Of a DNA stretch of 64,000 nucleotides, positions 44,166-54,443 are shown piece after piece. The position numbers were made by a program, and so were the translations under genes. The stretch spans positions 150,990,023-151,054,022 of the forward strand of contig JAYESD010000005.1 in the NCBI GenBank assembly GCA_036927565.1, given 5' to 3'. The notes beneath the pieces were generated by a model. That model saw nothing but the letters and a program-made list of their open reading frames with translations, ran no database searches and was not told where the DNA came from. Positions within the stretch are counted from its first letter, which is position 1; each line of letters opens with the position of its first letter. The stretch comes from Tuctoria greenei. Lineage: Eukaryota; Streptophyta; Magnoliopsida; Poales; Poaceae.

Positions 44166-44335
44166 TAAGCATATAGTAGGATAGTGTAGGGTGTCATGGT
44201 GCCAAGGAACGACACTTAGGACAACCAAGCTCGGGGGGGGGGGGGGGGCAGGTCCAGAGGGTTCATCCATTTAGCTTGGTCTTGTACCCTAAGCATGAAC
44301 ACTCTACCTCCATTGCCAACTGGAGTGGGTCGTTG
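44166..44335 (+). other. Gy2 3' region before Co2
   Basis: It contains a run of about 17 G (44232-44249) and TTAGCTTGGTCTTGTACCCTAAG, a segment shared with Gy1 (near 6890, TTAGCTTGGTTCCGTACCCTAAG). This confirms that it is the Gypsy 3' region. It is cut by Co2. Confidence 0.65.
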
Positions 44336-45894
44336 TGAAGGTGCATCTAGGCATCCGTTGTTGGTTTTGGTTGATTTATGACAAACAAATGAGAAGCTAA
44401 CTAAATTGTTGACATGACACAAGTTTTAATGAAATTATGAAGAAAGCACAAAAAGAAAGGAGAGAGAGGAATCAAGTTGAAAAGAGCTCAAGAGATGAAT
44501 AGAATACTCCTTGTGTATGGAGTGTGTTGGAGAAACACACCTCGAGAGCTCAAGCAAAAGAAAACACTCTCACTACACAAATTTACACAGGGTCAGACTA
44601 GTTGAATATACCCCGGACTAGTCCAATAATCTCTCTGTCCAGGAACGGACAAGTCCTCCCAGTGCGGACTTTTCCGCAACGGACTAGTCCGATAAAGTCC
44701 GGACTAGTCCGATGATACCTCTTATCAACATTGGACAAGTCCGATATTCCACGGAATAGTCTGAAATCCTCACTGACCAGCTTCAGAGAAGATCCCCAAA
44801 TTCAGACTTGTCCTTAGCCCCTCAAAATTTCACGACACCGGACTATTCCGATATTATCCGGACTAGTCCGATAACCTCTCTGACTAAAATCGGACAAGTC
44901 CTCCAAGTGCATACTTGTCCTCAATTCCTAAAATCGGACAAGTCCTCCACGTCGGACTAGTCCAAATATCTCCAGTACCCAGATCGGACTAGTCCTCATG
45001 TTTTCGGACAAGTCCGATATTCCTGAACACTCAGTGTTTTCCACACGCCGCACATCAAACTAGTCCCGAGTCCACCACGGACTAGTCCGGACTTTGTAAA
45101 CCCTAATGGTAACCATTGGAAAGCCTCATATAAATAGAGGTGCACTGCCCTACTATGATCTCTCTCGACCCCCTGTGCCGTCACATCTTCCAAGAGCCTA
45201 GAAAACACGTCTCTCCACACAATCCAACGCAAGATAGATCAAATCCTTGTGGATAAACCATAGATAAAAGAAGATACATGTTCTTCACGTCTTCAGCTCT
45301 TGGGTTTGAATATCTCACACACTCTCGCTATTTTTTTGCATATCTTTCGATTGTCTTTGGTGGTGTTTCAAATTGTAAACTTTGGGGAGCCCTCAAATTG
45401 TGAGAAGGCCCCATGAACATGATTATTTACCCCCTTTGTGATTTGTGGATGAGAATCGGCCTCCGTGGCGATTTGACGAGGGTAGGGTTGGTGAAGACCA
45501 GGTCCTCTGTGGACTCCCCAACGTGGATGTAGATTTTCTCTGTGGAATCGAACCATGGGATAAAATCATTGTGTCTTTACTTGTGTTCTTACTATTCATT
45601 GCAATCTAGGGTTTCCTAGATATTGTTCAACTTACATTAGAACTTTGAAACTAAAGTTAACTTGTGGCATATCTAGTTTCATTGAAGCAATACACTCGAG
45701 TTACAACTCAATTTCCGCTGCATAGAGTACTTGGATCGAAATCATGGATCAAACCTGATCAATCTAGTCCGCAGACACCGGACCAGTCCGCACCCTACCG
45801 GACTAGTCCTATTTCTCTATGTTTGATCAGGTTGCTAAGTGTTTCAGGTTCCAACAAAAGATCAAGAAGCCTATTCACCCCCCTCTAGGTTGCA
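44336..45894 (+). repeat. 5' LTR of Co2
   Basis: It pairs with 54444-56010. TATA box CATATAAATAG lies near 45127-45137. The U3 (44590-45100) contains two dozen or so copies of CGGACTAGTCCG or its CGGACAAGTCC variants. Confidence 0.9.
44590..45100 (+). repeat. Array of CGGACTAGTCCG palindromes in Co2 U3
   Basis: The 12-base self-complementary motif and near matches recur every 20-40 bases up to about 30 bases before the TATA box. Equivalent arrays are at 54690-55210 (3' LTR) and 41150-41660 (solo LTR). Confidence 0.85.
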
Positions 45895-45900
45895 TTCAAT

Positions 45901-45913
45901 TGGTATTAGAGCC
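45901..45913 (+). promoter_or_regulatory. tRNA-Met primer-binding site of Co2
   Basis: TGGTATTAGAGCC lies six bases after the LTR end, with one change from TGGTATCAGAGCC. The spacing is longer than in Gy3 and Co1. Confidence 0.75.
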
Positions 45914-45958
45914 AGACTCTTCAAAAGAGACTAATCACTCGAGGAGAAGATATCGAAC

Positions 45959-47203
45959 ATGAACGATGTGCACAAGAATTTCAACCAAGAGAAGGTTGAT
46001 GATGAAAAGGCTCAGAAGATGGAGAAGCTTGCCGATGCAATCCAAGACTGCTTGGATGATGATGAGGATATGCTTGAACTCAAGGCACTCCTAGGAAAGA
46101 AGGCACTCTCCAAAGGGTAGTTGTCACACCGACTACTCCCAATATCCTTTTAATTGTGATCGGTTAAATTCGAATAATAATCATTACTTGTCGCCTCTAG
46201 GAAAAGCACCTTTCTTTATGACAATGATTATTTTATGTGGAGACAAAATATGAAGGTGCATCTAATATCACTTAACCCCAGCTTGTGGCATATAGTGTGT
46301 ACAGGGATTGATATCCCGAATAATGATGAAGAGCTCACACCAAGTCAAGAGCAAGATATTCATAAGAACGCTCAAGCTGCAGCTGTCATAACATCATCAT
46401 TGAGCCTAGACAAGTTCACCATGGTGGGTGGACTCAAAATTGCTAAGGAAATATGGGATACGCTACAGACCACACATGAAGGCGATCGTCATCTGCGAGA
46501 GGCTAAAATTGAAATGATCAAAGGCGAATTGTGAAGATTCGCCATAGAAGAAGATGAGTCACCGCAACACATGTACAATCGGTTGAAGAATCTCATCAAT
46601 AAAGTTCGAGCATATGGAAGCAAGAAATGGAAAGATCACGAGGTGGTGAAGCTAATTATCAAAGCCTTCATGCCTCGCAACATAACTCTATGCTCGATGA
46701 TTAGAGAAAGCCCCTAGTATCGGAAAATGACTCCAGATGAATTGCTTGGAAAGATTATCAATTTTGAGATGATGGAGAAACAAGCAAAGCATGTAAAAGA
46801 GATTGCCAACCTTACCTCGGCAATGAAGAAAGGAGTCGCTTTGAAGTCCACTTGCTAGCAATTTTCAAAAGAGACTCGAGAAGCTCAAGAAGAAGATGAC
46901 AACGATAATTAAAGCAGTGACATCGATGAAGAGAATATGATCCTATTTATGAAGAAATTCAATAAGATGATGAAAAGTAGACAAGGTGGTAGAACAAATG
47001 AAGAAAGACACACAGACAAATCAAGACCAAAGTTGGGGCGCGCTTGCTATAACTGTGGTGAATATGATCACTTTATAGTTGATTGTCCTTTTGAAGAAAA
47101 AAAAAAAGAAGACCAAGGATACAAAGCCTCAACCCAAGAAGATGTTCAAGAAGAAAAAGCAAATTTGACAGGCACACCTAGGAAAGGAGTGGGACTCCAA
47201 TGA
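45959..47203 (+). pseudogene. gag: Co2 gag
   Basis: ATG 45959 opens a short acidic/charged frame (stop near 46119). A second frame (46200-46534) contains DYFMWRQNMKVHLISLNPSL and AKEIWDTLQTTHEGD, the UBN2 Gag domain. After a stop at 46534 it continues with SPQHMYNRLKNLINKVRAYG and RESP. A stop near 46717 follows, then an acidic part and the zinc knuckle CYNCGEYDHFIVDCP (about 47045-47089). There are at least five stops and frame changes. The capsid and zinc-knuckle identities are clear. Confidence 0.82.
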
Positions 47204-48285
47204 TGAGTCCTCATCCGAAGAGGAAGAGGAGATGGCTAGCATAGCCATCAAGAATACAACAAAGAAATCCACCCTCTACCGAACTATTGGCGCATGGAAG
47301 GACAACGACACATGTCTAATGGAGAAGGAAGGTAAAAGAAAGGTAACAACTAAATCTTCGTCCTTGTATTCCTTTGCCAGCGATAGTGATGATTCTAGTA
47401 AATACAATTGTTGTGATAAAAATGAATACTTGCTTAATGGTTTAGACAAGAAAACAGCTTCTAAGATAAAAATTTTAATGGATAAGCTTGTTGATAAGGA
47501 GGAGCTTGTTGATCGCCAAGAAGACATGATCACCCCTTAAAGGAGAAATATATTAAGATCAAAAAGCTCCTTGAACTTGAAATGGAGCGAAGCAAGTGAC
47601 TAGAACTTGAGTTAGCTTCAAGCAAGGAAGCTTGCTTGAAGTTAAGCGACTCAAATGTAACCATCAAGGATGAACTTGCTAACTTAACCAAAGTTAACAA
47701 GATCCTTGAGGTACAAGTTGAGTCACTCAAGCAAAGTGACCCTTCGTCCTCTTAAAGCTCACCTTCTCAACACTTAAAATCTGAAACTACTATTACTTGT
47801 GCATGTGCTAAAATTGACACTAGCTTGAAAGAAAAGTCAACCTCGACCAAGGACAAGCTAACTTCCCATTGTGGCATATTTCACATGGAGAAGGTCAAGT
47901 ATGCACGTAGTGCATACTTGGTCTCGCGACCTCCAAATGTCAAGTATGGGCTCGAGTATTCTTATGGTGAAAAGCAAAATGCTAGAAACCATAATAATAA
48001 CAAGGAATGCATTGTCTTTGTCAAGGGTAACTCCTCTCAAGCTAGAAAGCATAATAATGTTGATAAGTCTAAAATTGTTAACACATATGAATAACAACTC
48101 TTGTTTAGAACTTTTGATGCATCATATGTTCTTATGAAAAGTAACCTTGGTAAAGTTTATGCTAAACATGTTTGGCCACGACATGGGAACACCAAGTCTC
48201 ATGTGTGGGTGCCCAAATCACTTCTAACTAACCTCAAAGGACCCAAGCAAGCTTGGGTACCTAAAACCAAGGCGTAATTTGTTTT
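47204..48285 (+). pseudogene. Co2 gag-protease linker, coiled-coil region
   Basis: Open stretches 47232-47540 and 47825-48094 encode serine/aspartate-rich and lysine-rich segments. One resembles the cysteine/aspartate linker of other Copia elements (SDSDDSSKYNCCDKNEY). The other ends in HMEKVKYARSAYLVSRPPN. Between them a leucine-rich antisense-looking ORF is a shadow. Many stops are present. No enzyme motif is seen before the protease at 48310. Confidence 0.55.
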
Positions 48286-49550
48286 TGTAGGCCTACTCCT
48301 CTGGTGGAGCAAAATGGGTGCTAGATAGCAGATGCACCAACCACACGACCGAAAAAAGAAGGATGTTTGTTGAATATGAAGAAAATGAAGATCCAGGCGA
48401 AGTCATCTATTTTCACGATAATAGTCAAGGAAGGGTGCTCGATACCAGTAAAATTGCGATTTCACCTCAACACACTATTTCTCATGTTTTACAAGTCGAT
48501 TCCTTATATTATAACCTTCTTTCCGTATCTCAATTATGCGACAAGGGATATAATTGCTTGTTCACTAATGAGGGTGTGACCGTCTCAAGAAGGAGTGATA
48601 ACTCGGTTGCATTCAAGGGTGTGTTAAAGGGAAAGCTTTACCTAGTTGACTTCAACATAGATAAAGCCAAACTTGACACATGCTTGATTGAAAAGACCAA
48701 CATGGGTTGGCTGTGGCATAGACGGCTAGCACATGTTGGTATGAGGAATCTTCAAAAACTACTTAAGGGCGATCACATACGAGGTTTGAAGGATGTTATT
48801 TTTGAGAAAGACAGGCCTTGTAGTGTTTGCCAAGCCGGGAAGCAAGTAGGACCACCCCATCCCGCGAAGAATGTCATGACAACAACGAGACCGCTCGATC
48901 TACTTCCCATGGATCTATTTGGTCCAATTGCTTGCATAAGCATCATCGGAAACAAATACGGTTTAGTAATTGTTGATGATTTTTTGCGCTTCACGTGGGT
49001 TTTCTTTTTGCACGATAAGACAAAAATTCAAGGAACCCTCGAGATGTTTTTCAAGCGTGCCCAAAATGAATTATCATTGAAGATCAAGAAAATACGAAGT
49101 GACAATGGCACGAAATTCAAGAACACCAAAGTTGAGGAGTACCTAGACGAAGAAGGGATAAAACATGAATTTTCAGCATCGTATTCCCCTCAACAAAACA
49201 GAGTAGCCAAAAGGAAGAATCGAACCATCATAGAGATGGTGAGGACAATGCTCGATGAGTTCAAGACTTTGGATCAATTTTGGGCTGAAGTGGTTAACAC
49301 CGCTTGTCACACCATAAACTGACTCTATCTTCATCGCCTACTCAAGAAAACATCATATGAACTACTCACAGTAACCAGCCAGATATTTCATATTTTTGAG
49401 TTTTTGTTTCTGCATGTTATATTTTGAACAAGAAGCCCAGGACTTCAAAGTTTGCTTCGAAGTCCAATGAAGGTTTCTTGATTGGTTATGACTTGAACTC
49501 TTACGCCTATTGTGTCTTCAACATTGTCTCAGGACTTCATTAAGTAGCAC
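48286..49550 (+). pseudogene. Co2 protease and integrase
   Basis: The 48318-49322 frame is open. The protease site reads WVLDSRCTNH, with R in place of the G of DSG. HNLLSVSQL-like YNLLSVSQLCDKGY follows. The zinc region is WHRRLAHVGMRNLQ...CSVCQAGK. The integrase core has D (MDLFGPI) and D (RSDNGTKF). At the third site, NRVAKRKNRT, the catalytic glutamate is K. Both enzymes thus have a changed key residue although the frame is open for 1 kb. It ends in TGA at 49320-49322. A degraded C-terminal region follows to about 49550 (TRKPRTSKFASKSNEGFL in another frame). Confidence 0.87.
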
Positions 49551-49639
49551 ATGACATAGTGTTCAAAGAAACTAATAGCTCTCAAGAAGAGCAAGTTGAT
49601 CAATGTGTGCTAGATAGAGAAGAAGCTACATGTCAATCG

Positions 49640-50760
49640 TTGAGAAGAATGGCATTGGGCGATGTTCGACCACAAGCGCCACCCCCCAAATGCGAATGAA
49701 GAAGATGAACAACAAGTGGAGGTAAATGATCAAGGGGGATCTTCTACACAAGATCAACCACATGAAGATCACGATGATCAACAAATCAACGAGGGCAAAC
49801 ATCTAGAGGGAGAAGAAGATGATCATGAAGATTCAATACCACAAGTGCCACATCCAAGAGTATATCAACACATCCAAGGAGATCACCCCGTCGACAATAT
49901 AATTGGTAACATCCAAAAGGGAGTAACCACTAGATCTTGTAAGGCCAATTTTTGTGAGCATTACTCTTTCGTATCCTCTTTGGAACAACACTGGATCGAG
50001 GACGCTTTTAAAGATCGAGATTGGGTGGTGGCGATGCAAGAAGAACTGAACAACTTCAAACAGAACGAGGTGTGGGAACTTGTCATAAGACCCAAGTTCA
50101 ACGTTTTCGGCACTAAATGGGTATTCCACAACAAGCAATACGAACACGAGGTGGTGACAAGGAACAAGGCGCGACATGTGGCCAAAGGTTATTAACAAGT
50201 TGAAGGTTTGGATTTCGATGAAACTTTTGCTCCCGTAGCTAGGCTTGAATCGATTCGGATACTACTTGCATATGACAATCACCATGATTTCAAGCTCTAT
50301 CAAATGGATTTGAAAAGCGCCTTCCTCAAAGGACCAATCAAAGGGGATGTGTACGTGGAGCAACCCCCCGGATTCGAGGATCATGAGTTCCCCGACCATG
50401 TGTTCAAACTGCGTAAGGCTCTCTACGGCCTCAATTAAGCTCCTAGAGCGTGGTATGAGTGTCTTAGAGATTTTTTAATTGAAAATGGATTTAAGATTGG
50501 TAAATTTTATTACACGTTGTTTACTAGGCATTTTGACAATGATCTATTTGTCTGTCAAATTTATGTTGATGATATTATATTTGGCTCAACTAACAAATCC
50601 TTTTGTCAAGAATTTAGTAAACTTATGACAAATATATTTGAGATGTCTATCATGGGTGAATTGAAATATTTCTTGGGATTCCAGGTGAAGAAAAAAAAAG
50701 GAAGGGACGTTCATAAGCCAAACCAAGTATACTCAAGACATACTCAATAAATTTGAAATG
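49640..50760 (+). pseudogene. Co2 reverse transcriptase
   Basis: The 49662-50195 frame begins with a low-complexity H/D/E/Q linker, then the RT start (DWVVAMQEELNNFKQNEVWE). TAA at 50193-50195 is followed in frame by DFDETFAPVARLESIRILLA and YQMDLKSAFLKGPIKGDVYV. A stop is at 50436-50438. After that APRAWYECLRDFL and IYVDDIIFGS (YVDD about 50559-50570) appear. Near 50690-50700 a run of A causes a frameshift (QVKKKKGRD). All RT blocks are visible, but the gene is interrupted at least three times. Confidence 0.87.
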
Positions 50761-51553
50761 GACAAGACGAAGCCTATAAATACTCCCATGGAAACAAATG
50801 GACACTTGGATCTCAATGAAGACGGATCTAGTGTGGATCAAAAGGTATATCGCTCCATGATTGGATCCCTTCTTTACTTATGTGCACCTAAGCCTGATAA
50901 TATGTTGAGTGTATGTTTGTGTGCAAGACTTCAAGCCAATCCTAAGGAGTGTCATTTGACAACCGTAAAAATAATCTTGAGATATTTAGTTCATACACCC
51001 AACCTAGGCATTTGGTATCCTAAAGGTTCCAAGTTCAATCTCATTGGATACTCTGATGCAGATTATGTTAGATGCTAATTAGATAGAAAAAGTACCTCCG
51101 GTACATGCCAATTCCTAGGTAGATCCCTAGTTTCTTGGTGCTCCAAGAAAGAAAACTATATTGCCTTATCCACGGCCGAAGCGGCGTATGTTGCAGCTGG
51201 GAGTTGTTCTGCACAACGCCTTTGGATGCGACAAACTCTAAGGGATTAAGGTTACAATATAAGCCGTATTCCACTCCTTTGTGACAATGAGAGTGCCATT
51301 AAAATTGCCCATAACCCCGTTGAGCACTCTAGGATCAAACATAGACATCCAACATTACTTTTTGAGAGGCCAATCAATGAAAGGAGACATAGCCATTTCC
51401 CATGTCAACTCCAAAAAACAACTAGCTGATATATTTACAAAGCCACTTGATGAAAAATGTTTTTGCGAGATCCAAAATGAAATAAATATCCTCGATGCTC
51501 GAAATGTGGCTGGAAAACTTGCATACTTGTATGACTTCTTCAAAATCCATTGA
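50758..51553 (+). pseudogene. Co2 RNase H
   Basis: 50758-51078 encodes the end of RT (SMIGSLLYLCAPKPDNM) and YSDADYVRC (first aspartate). A stop at 51076-51078 follows. LSTAEAAYVAAGS (glutamate) and CDNESAIKIAHNPVEHSRIK (aspartate) come next, then a frameshift. QLADIFTKPLDEKCFCEIQN in frame 51281-51553 is the conserved Copia pol end. The order is standard and the gene is inactive. Confidence 0.85.
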
Positions 51554-52396
51554 TTATGTTGTGAAAATCATCTCTCTCTATTTTCTCTGAAAAACTATAT
51601 TAATTACTTGATCTTGGTGAATTATGGTCATAGCTTGATTGTTAGATGTTTATTGATCATATTCGTCAAGATTATTTGCGTGTTTTGGCCCCTATTTTCT
51701 TTGTAAGCACCTTCAAATATATACAATAGGGCTAAATGCTTCTGTTCTTGTGACCACGGACTAGTCCGCACACTGCAGACTAGTCCGTAGAGATCCGGTA
51801 GTTCGAACTAGTCCGGTTGACCACGGACTAGTTCGATTTTTGGACTCCATAACCCTAAGGCCGCCAAACCATAATCTCCTTCATCCTCAGAACGTTCCTC
51901 ACATTCTCTCTCCTTACTCGAGCGCCCCCAAGGTGATTTGGTGATTTCTCCACCAAATCTCTTCAACTCTCCATGGAAAACAATCTTCATCGCAAGGGGA
52001 TCGAGGTCCACGTACTAGTCCACAACAACAACTCCTCCAACTTCAAGAATTGAAGGAATTTGGTAAACTTTCTCCAAAACCCTAGAACCTTTGATTTCTT
52101 TTGTTATGGACCAAATAGCATAGCTCCACTAGTTAATACATGACTCCTTGTTGTATTACATCTACATTGAGATATTTTGCATTGAGAAACACCATTGATT
52201 TGCTAGTTAGGTTTTGATCAGTTGAACACCGGACTAGTCCGGTCTCAGTACAGACAAGTCCGGTAATACGGACTAGTCCGAACTAGACCACCGGACAAGT
52301 CTAATTTTTGATTGGACACAACCCTAATTTCCTTCTACTCAATGCATTGCCTTGCTATCAATCCTTATCTATGTCTTGTATAATCTTGTCAGAACA
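51554..52396 (+). other. Co2 spacer between RNase H and the extra gene, with LTR-like palindromes
   Basis: No ORF is supported. Clusters of GGACTAGTCCG-like motifs occur at 51755-51840 and 52215-52310, similar to those in the LTR, on either side of a stretch that reads like an untranslated leader. It may contain the promoter of the extra gene. Confidence 0.55.
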
Positions 52397-54010
52397 ATGT
52401 CGAGCTCAAACGATGAGATTTTCGACTTTGAGGCCAAAATGCAACAAGACTCTTTGCCTCGTGCTTCGACGGGGCAAGGCAAGAAGTGGCAAGAGTGTGC
52501 TGCCAAACCATAACCCACCCCACCTAGGATGCGACAGAAGGTTTCAGCAAAGAAGCCAACTTCGAAAGCTCAAGATTTAATTGGCTCTAGCTCAGCGGCT
52601 CATCGCCAATCCAAATGGAAAGGCAAAGGTATTGCCTCTGGCCCTCTCAAGATGAGTGCTCCAAGCCAGGGGAACAGAGAACCTGCAAAAGAAAGATTCA
52701 ATGTCAAAGGCAGCGATGTGCCTTCGAAACTCAGGACGATTGACTGTTACAGCAGTTCTAGGAAGGCAACTGATGCAAGGTTATGGAGCAACTTCCACGC
52801 GGACTACTATAGTTCCATGTATCTCACGATGAAGACTCTCGTAGTCCGCAGCCAGTGGATTTACTAGAGCCATTTTGAAAGAAAAAGTTGTGGTGCATTC
52901 GATGAAGTGGTAGAGGCTGACGTGAGGCATGGTCTGAAGGATTTGTTTTCCTTCATATACAACTGGAATGATGAAGTCATTGCTCAGTTTTATGCTACCT
53001 GCTATTTTGCTAGTGATGAAGAGGAAAGGGTGACTTGGATGACTCAAGGATCCAAGTACACAGTGTCTTATGATGAGTTTCTAAGACTGCTGCACCTTGA
53101 GGACACTAGCAGAAATGAGCTCATCATCCACAATATGAGTGTCTTGGAGATAGACAAAATGAAGTTCCTCTATGACACTCGCCTGAAATTCAATCCCCCT
53201 TCCATCAAGAACATGAATCCATTATTGATGGTTCTAAATAGAGTGCTCCGGAAGACTATTGCTCTGAAAGACAGAGATGCATGGAGTGTCCAAGGCTATC
53301 TTAGGACATTGATGAAGGTGATCAGGAAGTTTGATGTTATGGAAGGCTATCTAAGGCTATATGAAGGACAAGAAGTTTGATGTTTTTGACTATATCTGGA
53401 ATGGTAAGGTGAACATGTCCTGCACACCAAACCGCTCCTGTGGCTATGCACCATACTTGATGTTTATGATTGAGAAAGTCATAGAAATTGAGTTCGTGAA
53501 GGATGTAGAGCATACTACTCTAAGGCCATAGAAGCCTCCTCAAGCCTCTCTTCCAACTGCTCCATCACCTGTCTCGAGTGAGCAGGCTCCGAGGAGAGCT
53601 CAAGGAGATGCGAGGCCTGCCTCCACTACTAGGGCCCCTCCTCAAAAAGGGTCTCCAAGTGGCATTTTGAAGTACTTGGCCGCCATCTTTGGCTCCCGCA
53701 AAAAGGCTGAGGTGAAGCTTCACAATTTGAGCAAGGCAAGAAATGCAGACATGAAGTACGTGAATGAAAATGTCCAGAACATTTGCCAGGATCTCCTGTC
53801 ATCTCCGAGGACTCTCCTTCTGACTTCTAGGAGCTTCCACCTTTATCTCCTTCTGAGCTTGCCTATTTTGGTGTTGGGGGCACGACGAGTGGTTCTCATG
53901 CTCCTCCTCCTCAGGCTGACGACAATGAAAACGATGCGAGGACCGACAATGAGGAAGGAGCCTGCAGCGACTTCTAGATCCCTCCTCTCCTTTTTGGTGC
54001 GTTGATGCCA
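52397..54010 (+). pseudogene. Extra ORF downstream of pol in Co2 (Sirevirus 'env-like' position)
   Basis: ATG 52397 starts one frame that continues, past stops at 52511 and 52865-52867, to 53380. A +1 shift near 53361 leads to a second frame up to about 53800. The product starts with a serine/lysine-rich basic part (KVSAKKPTSKAQDLIG). A folded-looking part follows (LFSFIYNWNDEVIAQFYATC, WMTQGSKYTVSYDEFLRLLH). This resembles the N-terminal domain found in plant retroelement extra ORFs. Then come a proline-rich part (about 53525-53660), a charged helix (KKAEVKLHNLSKARNADMKY) and an acidic tail. No signal peptide or transmembrane segment is in the correct frame. Such genes are called env-like in Sireviruses, but a membrane role is unproven. 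Confidence 0.6.
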
Positions 54011-54038
54011 AAGGGGGAGCGATTGAGGGGGAGTCATT
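54008..54038 (+). promoter_or_regulatory. Tandem polypurine tracts in Co2
   Basis: AAAGGGGGAG and GAGGGGGAG occur 14 bases apart. A third tract (AAAAAGCGGGGGAT) lies at 54430-54443, directly before the 3' LTR. The last is the true polypurine tract by position; the first two are the repeated tracts typical of Sireviruses. Confidence 0.65.
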
Positions 54039-54443
54039 AGGTTGTAGCCGTAGATGAGAGATGAGATCTCCTTTTGTATCTTTTGATACTTGTTATGCTT
54101 TTGGTGGTGTAAGACTGTTTTTAGTGTTATGAGACTCTTATTATGCTTCTAAGTTATGTTTATGAAGCCTGTGATGATATTTTGATATAATCTATGCTTA
54201 TGCTTTGAAATTGACATATATGCTTGATGTTGATATGATTATGTCAATTATTTCATTCTCATCACGATTATTGCTTACACACCCTTAGTTTTGCACCCCA
54301 CCATAAGGAGTGCACATATGTCTTATGTTTTTCATTGCTTAATTTGTTCCAAGCTCATATGCGCACACTTTATGAAAATCTAGACTTTTAATCATATTTG
54401 TGAAATCTCAATTTGTTGCATCAATTACCAAAAAGCGGGGGAT
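54039..54443 (+). other. Co2 3' untranslated region
   Basis: AT-rich, with no gene. It contains repeated TTATGCTT and TGATATAAT motifs and ends with the polypurine tract before the LTR. Confidence 0.5.

Larger units (their letters stand above)
18749..44335 (+). mobile_element. Gypsy LTR retrotransposon Gy2, opened by nested insertions; 3' LTR not seen
   Basis: A 5' LTR, primer-site-like sequence, gag remnant, protease, RT, RNase H, integrase and 3' region occur in order. They are interrupted at 20828-38867 (Gy3 with Co1) and 40842-42451 (solo Copia LTR), and ended by Co2 at 44336. The protein domains and LTR ends are related to Gy1. Its own sequence within the window totals about 6 kb. The 3' LTR (starting TGTCGATACC) was not found up to 64000, so it lies beyond the nested insertions or is lost. 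Confidence 0.85.

Noticed and set aside
53800..54005. Hydrophobic leucine-rich segment suggesting an envelope transmembrane helix
   Set aside because: It is hydrophobic only in the shifted frame; the neighbouring frame gives a proline/acidic tail that fits the rest of the ORF better.
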